Assembly (NCBI GenBank): GCA_030587525.1
Contig: JAUQYW010000652.1
Coordinates: 1 to 64,000, forward strand
DNA length: 64,000 nucleotides
DNA from: Candidatus Sigynarchaeota archaeon
GTDB lineage: Archaea; Asgardarchaeota; Lokiarchaeia; Sigynarchaeales; Sigynarchaeaceae
Direction of reading: 5' to 3'
Part shown: in pieces, positions 56,302-64,000 of the stretch
Layout of the letters: the number at the start of each line of letters is the position of its first letter
Position numbering within the stretch: position 1 is the first letter of the stretch
The notes under the pieces: generated by a model
Database searches by the model: none
What the model was told of the DNA's origin: nothing
The model's input: only the letters and a program-made list of their open reading frames with translations
Position numbers and translations under genes: made by a program

Positions 56302-57354
56302 TCACTGCAGCATATACTTGAACCACGCGATCGTGTACCGCAACCCATCGCGAAGCGACGTCCGGGGCTGCCAGTCCAGGATCTTCTTAGCTTTATCAAG
56401 GACGGGACACCTTCGGACTGGATCATCCTTAGGAAGCGCAAAATATTTGATTGCGGATTTCGAGCTTGTCATCTCGATAACGAGCTTAGCAAGCTCCTCG
56501 ACCGTGTTCTCCTGGTTGTTCCCTATGTTGATAACCTCCCCCCGTGCGGCAGTGATTCCCGGATATGCAAGGCGAAGCAATCCCTCGATCTCGTCGCTCA
56601 CGAACGTGAAACTGCGGGTCTGCTTCCCCTCGCCAAACACGGATATCGGCTCGTTGTTTAATGCTTGCTCGATGAAGTTGGGAACGACCCTGCCGAACAA
56701 CGGCCCACCTCGGATGCGAGGGCCGTACGTGTTGAAGATGCGTGCGATCCGAATGGGAATATCGTATTCCAGCTCGTATGCCTTGACATACGCCTCGCCG
56801 GCACGCTTCGACTCGTCGTAACAACTACGCGGGCCAACGGAATTGACGTGGCCCCAGTAGGTTTCCGGCGTTGGCACGTGGCTTGGATCCGGATTGCCAT
56901 AGACCTCGCTCGTGGATGTATAGAAAAACTGGGCATCGTACATACGCGCGACTTCCAACGCATTCATGGTGCCGAGCGTGTTGCTTTTCAATATCTGGAT
57001 TGGATGATGTTCGAACTCGAAGGGTGATGCTCGGCTTGCCAGGTGCATGACAATTTCGACGTTTTCTTCAGGATTGAACGGGACGGAGATGTCGTGAAAA
57101 TGAAACTCGAAATTATCCTTGTCCATGAGCGTTTCGATGTTTTCCTTTTTCCCCGACGCGAAATTATCGTAGCAAATCACTTTTTTTGCACCTTGAGCAA
57201 TGAGAACCTGGCAGATGTAACTTCCCAGGAATCCCGCACCGCCCGTGATCAAGATTTTCATATTCTTGTAGGTTATTTTACTCCGTTCAAGGTTCTTTCG
57301 TATGTCGTTGATGATTGCTTCGATAACCTCGTCAGCAGAATTGAATCCGTCCAT
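56302..57354 (-). CDS. UDP-glucuronate decarboxylase-like SDR epimerase
   Basis: 350 residues. From residue 32 on it is a full NAD(P)-binding extended SDR: MKILITGGAGFLGSYI at the start, TSTSEVYGNP and YWGHVNSVGPRSCYDESKR (catalytic Tyr-x3-Lys), then RIFNTYGPR. The combination YWG.VN..G.RSCYDE is typical of UDP-xylose synthase/UDP-glucuronate decarboxylase, which forms UDP-xylose for glycans. The first 31 residues are an extra helical segment. A TATA box about 26 nt upstream of the first ATG supports starting there; the ATG at 57261 would give a standard-length enzyme. It may feed sugar donors for surface glycans encoded earlier in the window. Confidence 0.83.
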   Translation of the reverse strand: MDGFNSADEVIEAIINDIRKNLERSKITYKNMKILITGGAGFLGSYICQVLIAQGAKKVICYDNFASGKKENIETLMDKDNFEFHFHDISVPFNPEENVEIVMHLASRASPFEFEHHPIQILKSNTLGTMNALEVARMYDAQFFYTSTSEVYGNPDPSHVPTPETYWGHVNSVGPRSCYDESKRAGEAYVKAYELEYDIPIRIARIFNTYGPRIRGGPLFGRVVPNFIEQALNNEPISVFGEGKQTRSFTFVSDEIEGLLRLAYPGITAARGEVINIGNNQENTVEELAKLVIEMTSSKSAIKYFALPKDDPVRRCPVLDKAKKILDWQPRTSLRDGLRYTIAWFKYMLQ

Positions 57355-57375
57355 GCTTCACACGCATTGCACGTT

Positions 57376-57385
57376 CAATTAAAAG
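57376..57385 (-). promoter_or_regulatory. TATA box before the UDP-glucuronate decarboxylase-like gene
   Basis: Minus strand CTTTTAATTG, centred about 26 nt before the ATG at 57354, as for a leaderless transcript. Confidence 0.45.
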
Positions 57386-57497
57386 ATGATCAAGGAAAAA
57401 TGCGTGGCGTACTTAAACTTTTTACTTCAAACCGCGCGAGGAACGGGGGGACAACTACCAATCACGATTAGATTATAGGTATCGTCCGAACTGCATA

Positions 57498-59507
57498 TCA
57501 TCGCATTGGAATATCTGCATACTGCTTCGAGATCGAGGGAAAATACTGGAGCTTGAAATGCGGAAAGTACAACGAATGTGCATATTCAACCTGGAACGAT
57601 GGTGCCGTTGAAATTTCGTGATATCGCATTCGGACTGCCATATCATTGGCTAAATCTCGCATATTGATGTTTTTCAAGCAGATTTGGGCGCCTAGCCCTG
57701 CAGCGTTGCCGATCTGGAAGATGTTGGCCGGGGGAACCTCCGGAAACAGACCGATGAACGCCGCATTTTCCTTGTTGATATAACTACCAAAGGCGCCGGC
57801 AAGCACCACTTGCTCGATATCCGCCGGCTTTTTTTGCTCTTTCTCCAGCAGTAAAAGCGCCCCGACGAGAAACGCGCCTTTTGCAAGCTGGAGCTGGCGG
57901 ATGTCCTCTTGCGAAATGGTAATGGTTTCCGCATCCGCGGGTATCTTGCCATCGAATCCCTGGACATTATGCGCGTCTTTCGACGGATCAAACAAGATGT
58001 AATTATACTCATCCCCCTTCTTCACAAACCGGGAATTGCGCGAAACGATCTCGGAGCGCGTGTTGAACCGCCCGCTCCGGGTGATGGCACGGGACCGCAA
58101 GAGCTCGGCAGCAATGTCGATCAATCCCGAGCCGCAGATGCCGATGGGCGTGGTGTTGCCGATGACTTGAAGCCTTGGCTCGAGCGTGACGGGGTCAATA
58201 TTCACAGCTTCGATGGCGCCATCGGCGGCCCTCATGCCAAATGAAATTTGCGCTCCTTCCAGCGCGGACCCAGCCGCGCAAGAGCCCGTGATCAAGCCAT
58301 TCCTGTTGCCAAGCACCAGCTCGCCATTCGTGCCTATATCGATGAGTAACGTGTATTTCTCGTATTGATCGATCCGCGATGCGACAACGCAACCGACCGT
58401 ATCCGTGCCCACGAATCCCGCGATCACGGGCGGGGTGTAAACAATGGCATTTGGATTGCATCTAAGTCCTAATATTCGCGCCCGGACGTTGGCAGGTGCC
58501 TTGAAGACTGGCGCGAACGGCGAAACCGCGAGGTATTTCGTCGGCAATCCAAAAAACAAGTGGTGCATGGCCGTGTTGCCCACCACGACAACGTCTTTCA
58601 CGTCGGATGTCGGTATACCTCCTTTCTTGCACGTGTCGGCGATGATGTCGTTGACCGCACCGGTCACGAGTGACTGGGCTTTCGCTGCACCATCGTTGCG
58701 GGCGACGTACGTGATGCGGGATATGACATCCTCGCCAATCGCGACTTGCGGGTTGAGAAGGGCCGATATGGCAACAAGTTCCCCGGAGATCAGGTTGATC
58801 AAGTAGCCTACAATCGTCGTCGTGCCGATGTCGACGGCAAGGCCAAAGATGTCCTTGGTCTTGTCTCCCGCCGCGACGTCAAACAAGCACGGGGTGTCGT
58901 TGGCCTTGAATCGCCGGAAAAACGCCGTCATTGTCCCGTCGCCCGAGCGAAGGGCATCCGGAAGTACCTTCGCTAGATCGTAGATGGTGTCATCGACACT
59001 CGCGTGGAGCCCGCAGCTGGGATCCTCGCCGAGCGCGGCAAGTAAACGATTGAGGTCCGCGACCGGCGTTGCGAGGGATGCTTTTTGTACCACTAAGGTT
59101 TTTGCATTGATGGCCGGGTTAATCTGACCCTCGATCTTGATGCCGAGGTGGGAAATGTCGCTGTCCACGAGAATCCGGTTCCCTTTCGGGAGGAGTGTAT
59201 CGGTAAGATAGACGCGGCTATCACCTTGCACGAGGGCTTGGCATGCCAACCGGAATCCGTCCGCGATTGCTTGCTTGCCGAGTTTTTTTATCTCCCGATC
59301 ACTTGGCGGGGATAATTTCACTTCCGTGTCGATGACCTTGATCTTGCATTTGCCACATGTCCCCGTGCCGCCGCAAAAAGCTCCGATCGGGAAATTCAAA
59401 GCAACCAACGCATCGTAAACCGTCTTGCCCTTTGATATATTGACGCGTTTTGACACGGGCTCGAGAATGACGACACATCGACCAGTAAGGGGGTCTTTTT
59501 CCGCCAT
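57498..59507 (-). CDS. RACo-like activator of corrinoid proteins (ASKHA, 2Fe-2S)
   Basis: 669 residues from the ATG chosen. An N-terminal plant-type [2Fe-2S] domain (GAFCGGTGTCGKCKIKV) is followed by a linker and an ASKHA ATPase domain of the DUF4445 group (FGLAVDIGTTTIVGYL, DVVVVGNTAMHHLFFGL, LLIDIGTNGELVLGN, ICGSGLIDIAAELL, VVLAGAFGSYINKENAAFIGLFP). In acetogens and methanogens such proteins reduce inactive Co(II) corrinoid proteins back to Co(I) with ATP. It implies a corrinoid methyl-transfer pathway, such as the Wood-Ljungdahl corrinoid iron-sulfur protein or methyltransferase systems, but no such partner is in the window. An upstream open frame of 42 codons is probably not translated. 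Confidence 0.87.
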   Translation of the reverse strand: MAEKDPLTGRCVVILEPVSKRVNISKGKTVYDALVALNFPIGAFCGGTGTCGKCKIKVIDTEVKLSPPSDREIKKLGKQAIADGFRLACQALVQGDSRVYLTDTLLPKGNRILVDSDISHLGIKIEGQINPAINAKTLVVQKASLATPVADLNRLLAALGEDPSCGLHASVDDTIYDLAKVLPDALRSGDGTMTAFFRRFKANDTPCLFDVAAGDKTKDIFGLAVDIGTTTIVGYLINLISGELVAISALLNPQVAIGEDVISRITYVARNDGAAKAQSLVTGAVNDIIADTCKKGGIPTSDVKDVVVVGNTAMHHLFFGLPTKYLAVSPFAPVFKAPANVRARILGLRCNPNAIVYTPPVIAGFVGTDTVGCVVASRIDQYEKYTLLIDIGTNGELVLGNRNGLITGSCAAGSALEGAQISFGMRAADGAIEAVNIDPVTLEPRLQVIGNTTPIGICGSGLIDIAAELLRSRAITRSGRFNTRSEIVSRNSRFVKKGDEYNYILFDPSKDAHNVQGFDGKIPADAETITISQEDIRQLQLAKGAFLVGALLLLEKEQKKPADIEQVVLAGAFGSYINKENAAFIGLFPEVPPANIFQIGNAAGLGAQICLKNINMRDLANDMAVRMRYHEISTAPSFQVEYAHSLYFPHFKLQYFPSISKQYADIPMR

Positions 59508-59722
59508 TATTGTCCAATTCAATATGCATTGGCTTAATGAAAAGATTTCCCGTTGATGAGAAAATGGCTTGTTAAGATCCATCCAAATATAACCGCGGAG
59601 TGAAGCTGATATAATAGAAAGCAACCGAGGCAAAGGCGATCAAGCTATCATATTAACCATGCACATTGCTCGACGATAGCAAGGATTCATACCAATCAAA
59701 ATCACTGGTTGTGGAAACAAAC

Positions 59723-61324
59723 ATGGGAAAAACTTCAATCGAAATTTTTGGTGGAATTAACACCATTGGCGGAAACAAGATTTGTGTCAAAGCAAGCAAT
59801 GATACTGCGATCTTGCTGGATTTTGGCATGGACTTTGGCGTGAGCAAAGCTTTCACGGACTCTTTCTTGAAACTAAGGGATAAAGAGTACATCATCGACG
59901 GTTTATCCATCGACATGTTACCAATGCCCACGGGTATCTTGGTAAATCTATATCGACAAGATCTCATGCTCCATTCTCAAGATGACTTGAAAGATGCATT
60001 CAATATCACGTATACTTATAATGCAGTGCCATTAATCACGGAGGTCGCCCTCTCTCACGTGCATACAGATCATATGGGATTGATTCGGTATCTAAATTCA
60101 AAGATCAAGCTCGTTCTTGGAACAACGTCGTACGCGCTTCTCGAGCATTTTAATGCCATCGCAAAGGAAAATTCGTCATTCCGAGGCGTGAATGAATGCA
60201 AGCTTGTGTATAAAACCGACAAGGGTAAAACCGTTTATGATGATAAAGCTGAAAATAAAGAACGACCATACGAAGCTCTCGCAGACGGACAAATAACCAA
60301 AGTAGCGAATGGGGGAATGGATCTATGCTTTTACGAGACTGATCATTCCATACCAGGCGCTGGTGGTTTCTTACTATTGGACAACGCGTCAAAAAAGAAG
60401 ATTGTGTACACGGGGGATATCAGGATGCACGGACCTCTCGCAGCAAAAGCCCAAGCATTCATCGATGCTGCGAGAGAATTCAAACCTGACGTGCTCATCA
60501 TCGAAGGCACGAGGCTCGGTCGGGATGCGGATGACATCAATTTGCCAGATGAATTGTCCGTCAAGAACGAGATCATCGGGATCTTGAAAAAAATTAAGAG
60601 CTCGGGTCAAAAATCCTTGATATTCTTTGAATGCTCGGGAAGGGACGTCTGGCGTTTCCAAACCTTCTATGAAGCTGCGAAAGCCGTGGACCGCAAGCTT
60701 GTCATCGATGCCGATATCTATCTATTGATCGAGGCTTGCCAAAAAGCAGGTATCCCAGGATTATCATCTATCGATCTAAAAAACGTCTATATCTACTTGT
60801 ACAAGGCAAATACCGGCATGTATCAACCTAAAGACTATTCAAAATGCATAGAAATGGCAGAAGCGCTCACAGATCCGATAACAAGCGCGGATGATCCGAA
60901 ATACAAACGATTCAATTTCAAGTTGCGGAATTTCTTGAAGGCCGAGGATATCCGAGCCCATCCGGAGCTATATGTGATGTACCTGTCGTTTTTTTCCTTG
61001 AACGAGCTGCCTGACCTCCGTCCTCCAAAAGACTCCCATTATATCAAGTCTATGAGCGAACCGTTCGACGACGAGGCGATTATTGACGATAGAAAGCGAT
61101 CGAATTGGCTGGAGAAATTCGGGATCCCCGAACCGAATTGCCACCAGGTGCATTGCTCGGGTCACGCCGATCCAGACACGCTTAAAAAAATAATTATAAG
61201 CATTGCCCCGAAGGTCGTCATCCCTGTCCACACGCTGCATCCCGAGATGTTCCAAACCATGGGACTGCCGGCGACGATCAAGGTAAAATTGCTCAAAACA
61301 GGGGAAAAATTCGAGATCCCATGA
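59723..61324 (+). CDS. RNase J-like metallo-beta-lactamase-fold hydrolase
   Basis: 533 residues. The metallo-beta-lactamase motifs are present: LDFG after the first strand, the metal-binding SHVHTDH (HxHxDH), ETDHSIPGA, YTGDIRMHG (Asp bridging) and the late VHCSGHADPDTLKK and KVVIPVHT, as in RNase J/beta-CASP enzymes. These are exo/endo-RNases or related DNA/RNA hydrolases. A region of about 60 residues with unusual loops (IDMLPMPTGILVNLY) is inserted between the first two motifs. The first possible start is TTG at 59666; the ATG at 59723 gives a more typical N-terminus (MGKTSIEIFGG). It is divergent from the corrinoid activator and stands alone. Confidence 0.8.
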   Translation: MGKTSIEIFGGINTIGGNKICVKASNDTAILLDFGMDFGVSKAFTDSFLKLRDKEYIIDGLSIDMLPMPTGILVNLYRQDLMLHSQDDLKDAFNITYTYNAVPLITEVALSHVHTDHMGLIRYLNSKIKLVLGTTSYALLEHFNAIAKENSSFRGVNECKLVYKTDKGKTVYDDKAENKERPYEALADGQITKVANGGMDLCFYETDHSIPGAGGFLLLDNASKKKIVYTGDIRMHGPLAAKAQAFIDAAREFKPDVLIIEGTRLGRDADDINLPDELSVKNEIIGILKKIKSSGQKSLIFFECSGRDVWRFQTFYEAAKAVDRKLVIDADIYLLIEACQKAGIPGLSSIDLKNVYIYLYKANTGMYQPKDYSKCIEMAEALTDPITSADDPKYKRFNFKLRNFLKAEDIRAHPELYVMYLSFFSLNELPDLRPPKDSHYIKSMSEPFDDEAIIDDRKRSNWLEKFGIPEPNCHQVHCSGHADPDTLKKIIISIAPKVVIPVHTLHPEMFQTMGLPATIKVKLLKTGEKFEIP

Positions 61325-61344
61325 AATATCTTCCCTTTAAAATG

Positions 61345-61351
61345 TTTTTTT
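61345..61351 (+). terminator. Oligo-T terminator between convergent genes
   Basis: Seven T about 20 bp past the RNase J-like stop codon, meeting the stop codon of the facing PIN gene. Confidence 0.5.
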
Positions 61352-62370
61352 CAAAAATCCATCTCCTTGGTTGGCATGGTTTTTTTCAAGTCCATCAACC
61401 GCCGGCATATCCGTAGGTCTTTCATAAACTGCGCGTGCATCTTGTCGTTCTTGAATTGAAGCCGTAGCTCATCAAGGTTGTTCTTGTTGGAGAATTCCCC
61501 GAAGATGATGACGGGATCCAGCTTGATAAATCCAAAAAGGGTTGCGAGCCCGAAAATCAGCTCTTGAATCGAACTTGCGCTGCAATTGCGTGTCTCGATC
61601 CGGGCTGGAACGTTGAACACGAAGCATTCAAGGTTCGTGATCGAGCAAAGATCGAGCACGGCACGATCTGCGGTTAGCAAAACAACATCGACGTTGGAAT
61701 CGGACATGAATTTCTGCAATTCCTTGATGATGAAAAGATCTTTTTGCGCGTAATTCACCGGTTGACCATTCACTTCGGCCACCTCGATGGGGACGAGCCG
61801 TTTTTTCTCGCGCATGGCAAAATAGGCAGCTTTTCTTGATTTTTTCACGCGCCTGTTATACATGGGACGCACGAGATCTTGGTTGATCTTTGCCAGCCGG
61901 TAGATGGCGTCGATCATTCGCGTGTCATACTTGAAATTCATCGCGTCGATGATTTCTGCGTTCACGGTTGCAGCGATCGGTATCTTTTCTTGCTTTAAAA
62001 AAGATGACGAGAGGAATTCGTGGTATAAAATGTTCGTATCGGGAGAGAAATAAATCCGCTTGTTCCGGTCCTTGAAATTCTTGTAAAGGCGCTCGAAATC
62101 ATTGACATTGTCATATTTAATGCAGCCGCTGGAGAGAAAGCATTCCTTGAACTCGTGGAACGCCGGGAATTCATCGGCATACCCGGGAAATTCAGTATCG
62201 AACACCTTGAAATCAGGCGTGTGTACCTTGATCCTGTAATCATTATCGTCAACGCTAACATCAAGCAGGTGAAAATCATCGACCAGCGGATAGGTGATTT
62301 CGAAGAAATCAAAGATATTGAACAAGATCTGCAGTTCCTTCACGGTTATCGTGACTTCGGGGCTAGGCAT
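61351..62370 (-). CDS. PIN-domain nuclease encoded with a CARF protein
   Basis: 339 residues. The first 100 residues are alpha/beta and not recognised. A PIN-like nuclease core follows with four acids in the usual order: Asp111 in SPDTNILY, Glu139 in TVNAEIIDAM, Asp211 in AQKDLFIIKEL and Asp235 in LLTADRAVLDLC. Between the second and third acids there is a basic insertion (RRVKKSRKAAYFAMREKKR) that could hold RNA. PIN domains are Mg-dependent RNases, often toxins. The start overlaps the upstream CARF gene by 8 bp, so the two are translationally coupled. I infer a two-part system where the CARF protein senses a nucleotide signal and the PIN protein cuts RNA. Confidence 0.75.
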   Translation of the reverse strand: MPSPEVTITVKELQILFNIFDFFEITYPLVDDFHLLDVSVDDNDYRIKVHTPDFKVFDTEFPGYADEFPAFHEFKECFLSSGCIKYDNVNDFERLYKNFKDRNKRIYFSPDTNILYHEFLSSSFLKQEKIPIAATVNAEIIDAMNFKYDTRMIDAIYRLAKINQDLVRPMYNRRVKKSRKAAYFAMREKKRLVPIEVAEVNGQPVNYAQKDLFIIKELQKFMSDSNVDVVLLTADRAVLDLCSITNLECFVFNVPARIETRNCSASSIQELIFGLATLFGFIKLDPVIIFGEFSNKNNLDELRLQFKNDKMHAQFMKDLRICRRLMDLKKTMPTKEMDF

Positions 62371-62851
62371 GCTCGCGCGCCTCCTTGAGGTCCACCATGA
62401 AGTCCCTCAACGTTTGTAATTGCTTGGGAATCATCTCGAACGGGTAGTTCACGTCGGTCGTGGTCTTGATGTCCAGGTAAAACAAGTGCTGGATGTCGGC
62501 CTTGTTCAACGCCAGGATCGTGCCGGTCACGAGGGATTTTCGCCCGGGCGTTATGTCCACGTCGATTTCATATCCTTTTTCCTTTAAACCCTTGATGAGA
62601 TTGCTAATCTCCATACCAGCAGCAACGATCTTGCCTTCAGCAACCGTTTTTGTTTCGATTTTCGCGTTTAATCCGAATTCTTCAACTAGGATTTTAACGC
62701 CCTCGACTATTTTCCCGAGCTTGTCTTGAAACAAGTCCTCTGTTATGATATAAATGATATCCGGACTGATTTTTTCCTGCTTCAACACGGCATACAGCGA
62801 ATTAATAAGCCCCCAGATTGAGCGCCCAAAAATGGTGATGTATGCCCTCAT
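62363..62851 (-). CDS. CARF-domain (CRISPR-associated Rossmann fold) sensor protein
   Basis: 162 residues, a single Rossmann-like CARF domain. The first strand and ligand loop (MRAYITIFGRSIWGLINSL) lead to the helix and second strand (PDIIYIITED), and the late loop DITPGRKSLVTGTILA corresponds to the conserved K-containing ligand-binding loop that contacts cyclic oligoadenylate in Csm6/Csx1-type proteins; a closing HLFYLDI strand completes the fold. CARF proteins sense cyclic oligoadenylate made by type III CRISPR. No effector is fused; the overlapping PIN gene is the probable effector. No CRISPR array or cas gene is in the window. A TATA-like box (CTTAAAAAT) 24 nt upstream suggests a leaderless message. 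Confidence 0.72.
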   Translation of the reverse strand: MRAYITIFGRSIWGLINSLYAVLKQEKISPDIIYIITEDLFQDKLGKIVEGVKILVEEFGLNAKIETKTVAEGKIVAAGMEISNLIKGLKEKGYEIDVDITPGRKSLVTGTILALNKADIQHLFYLDIKTTTDVNYPFEMIPKQLQTLRDFMVDLKEAREHA

Positions 62852-62870
62852 TTTGACCGTATTTAACTGA

Positions 62871-62879
62871 ATTTTTAAG
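62871..62879 (-). promoter_or_regulatory. TATA box of the CARF-PIN operon
   Basis: Minus strand CTTAAAAAT, centred 24 nt before the CARF ATG; a second TATA-like CTTTTATAG lies 10 bp further upstream. Confidence 0.45.
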
Positions 62880-63030
62880 CCTATAAAAGATGTCCTACTA
62901 TTGAGGCAGCTAGATCACTCTTACTATGTGGTTGGACAAAGTTGGACACTCTGCCCGGGCGGGTCGTAAGAGGAAAACCGCAGGTTCCGAGTCAGAATCA
63001 AGACCAGAACCATATTGCCAGATTTCCATC

Positions 63031-63056
63031 AATATATTTAAAGCCCGATATATTTC
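63031..63056 (+). promoter_or_regulatory. AT-rich promoter of the DNA methylase gene
   Basis: Two TATA-like boxes (AATATATTTAAAG and GATATATTTC); the second is 35 nt before the ATG at 63087, leaving a short leader. Confidence 0.45.
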
Positions 63057-63086
63057 TCGTCAAAAAACCTAGCCGGTATCGACTAC

Positions 63087-64000
63087 ATGGCCTCCCGGAA
63101 CCTTCAGAGCACGTTTGTTGGTGATGTCCAAGTTCGTCCACAATTTATGCGATTAGTTACGACTGTATCCACTGGCGACGAAACCCTGGCAGATTCAAGA
63201 ACGAGCTATGATATTTTTTACGATCACGTCGTAAGATTTCGTGACAGCATGGTAACTTGCTTGGGCACGGAAGATGTTGCTAATACCCACGAACTAATAA
63301 ATAACCTGGTTGATGACATCCTCGTCGTTTATTTCCTTTGCGATGCAGGACTCGTGAAAGTAGAGGGACAAATGATCCCGGGGTCGGTTCTCTTCTCCGA
63401 AAGTTGCCTGAACGATGGTAATTTTTTTAGAAATTTCGATGCGTTCGTCAATCTCATCACCGGGCAAACGGGTGCAGCTAGAATGGCGTCCATAAAGAGT
63501 CTTGAGTCGCTCCCGGTCGATCGAATGTTGTTTCACGCACCGCTTCTAGGAATCGTGGACACGTTAAAAACAGCACCATGGAACGAGGACTGGCGTGCAT
63601 TTTTCGGCTTTCTAAATACTCTCGAGTGGCGGTGTTCTGAAGATACCCACGGGAATTCCTGCCCAGGGGAGTCGATCACGCCGGCAATTCTCGGCGCGAT
63701 CCACGAACGCGACGCCGGAAAACCCTTGGATGCCCGAGCAAACCGGAAAAGAACAGCACGATTGGATGCAAAAAGCGCCCGGAAAAGCAAAGGTGTTTTT
63801 TACACCCCGAAAGATATCACCCGCTACATTTCCAGGAGAATCATCCACGGGTTTATTCTTAATCGGGTAAGTCTCTCTAATGATGACCTAATCGCTGCGA
63901 TCGACCGTGGATCCCCGGAAATGCTGAAAGCCGTCCTTGAAATTGCCCGTGACGTGAAAATCCTGGATCCTGCTTGCGGCACGGGGGAATTTCTCGTCAC
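63087..64000 (+). CDS. N6-adenine DNA methyltransferase (type IIG/BREX PglX-like), 3' end outside window
   Basis: The first 304 residues are visible and the frame is open to the window edge. The N-terminal 220 residues are helical, as in large restriction-modification enzymes. The pre-motif KGVFYTPKDITRYISRRI (the 'YTP' block before motif X) and motif I ILDPACGTGEFLV, which binds SAM, identify an N6-adenine methylase of the type I/IIG or PglX group. The rest (NPPY, target recognition, any nuclease) is cut off. Size and type suggest a self-contained restriction-modification or BREX-type gene. It is divergent from the CARF-PIN pair, and the two may mark the edge of a defence region. Start ATG is placed from the promoter and the reading frame. 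Confidence 0.85.
   Translation, partial: MASRNLQSTFVGDVQVRPQFMRLVTTVSTGDETLADSRTSYDIFYDHVVRFRDSMVTCLGTEDVANTHELINNLVDDILVVYFLCDAGLVKVEGQMIPGSVLFSESCLNDGNFFRNFDAFVNLITGQTGAARMASIKSLESLPVDRMLFHAPLLGIVDTLKTAPWNEDWRAFFGFLNTLEWRCSEDTHGNSCPGESITPAILGAIHERDAGKPLDARANRKRTARLDAKSARKSKGVFYTPKDITRYISRRIIHGFILNRVSLSNDDLIAAIDRGSPEMLKAVLEIARDVKILDPACGTGEFLV

Noticed and set aside
62942..63124. 60-codon open frame between the CARF and methylase genes
   Set aside because: It covers the divergent promoters and overlaps the methylase start; no coding features.
1..64000. CRISPR array, tRNA, rRNA, integrase or insertion sequence
   Set aside because: Looked for by eye on both strands; no regularly spaced repeats, no tRNA cloverleaf, no transposase-like protein was seen. 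A tool-based scan could still find a tRNA.

Overview
The window looks like mesophilic archaeal chromosome, most probably from an Asgard (Promethearchaeota/Lokiarchaeia-like) lineage. Reasons: a Ras/Rab-type small GTPase, an EF1A-like GTPase paralogue, archaeal TATA boxes about 24-27 nt upstream of start codons (leaderless transcripts), many signal-anchored surface proteins with PKD, FN3 and CUB-like modules and N-glycosylation sequons, a ferredoxin-dependent 2-oxoacid oxidoreductase operon, a corrinoid-protein activator (RACo-like) and a branched-polyamine synthase. The lineage is inferred from gene content; no rRNA or tRNA gene was seen.

Layout. 0-13 kb: a Panacea-like small protein, a PKD-repeat membrane protein, a decayed aldo/keto reductase, a Ras-like GTPase fused to a long C-terminal part, a ceramidase-like hydrolase, a decayed PIN toxin gene, a membrane-anchored protein and a legumain-like cysteine peptidase. 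13-27.7 kb: mostly cell-surface and carbohydrate genes (beta-propeller/FN3/calcium-repeat protein, a GH-like propeller protein, a CE15-like glucuronoyl esterase, a membrane protein with a possible TIM-barrel ectodomain, a Wzx/MATE-like flippase and a partner membrane protein), interrupted by a SIR2-TPR gene and a methyltransferase. 27.8-38.7 kb: a region rich in conflict- or signalling-type genes: a CHAT-domain (caspase-like) protease overlapping an EF1A-like GTPase, an LRR protein with a winged-helix-like part, two tandem paralogues of unknown function, a PlsC acyltransferase and a second SIR2-TPR gene. 39-50.3 kb: a 2732-residue surface protein with a cytoplasmic zinc-binding and profilin-fold-like tail, then a GH57/GH38-like protein with a membrane partner. 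50.3-61.3 kb: metabolism and RNA (bpsA, porGDAB, RNA m5C methylase, UDP-glucuronate decarboxylase-like enzyme, RACo-like activator, RNase J-like protein). 61.3-64 kb: a CARF protein overlapping a PIN nuclease, divergent from an N6-adenine DNA methylase that runs off the window end.

How the genes may work together. The por operon and RACo fit ferredoxin-based anaerobic metabolism with a corrinoid pathway. The surface hydrolases, flippase and UXS-like enzyme fit exopolysaccharide or glycan turnover. The most interesting parts are those resembling inducible immunity or programmed-death modules: CHAT plus EF1A-like GTPase, the CARF/PIN pair next to a DNA methylase, and two SIR2-TPR proteins. No CRISPR array, integrase or insertion sequence was seen, so these modules look chromosomal and free-standing within this window.
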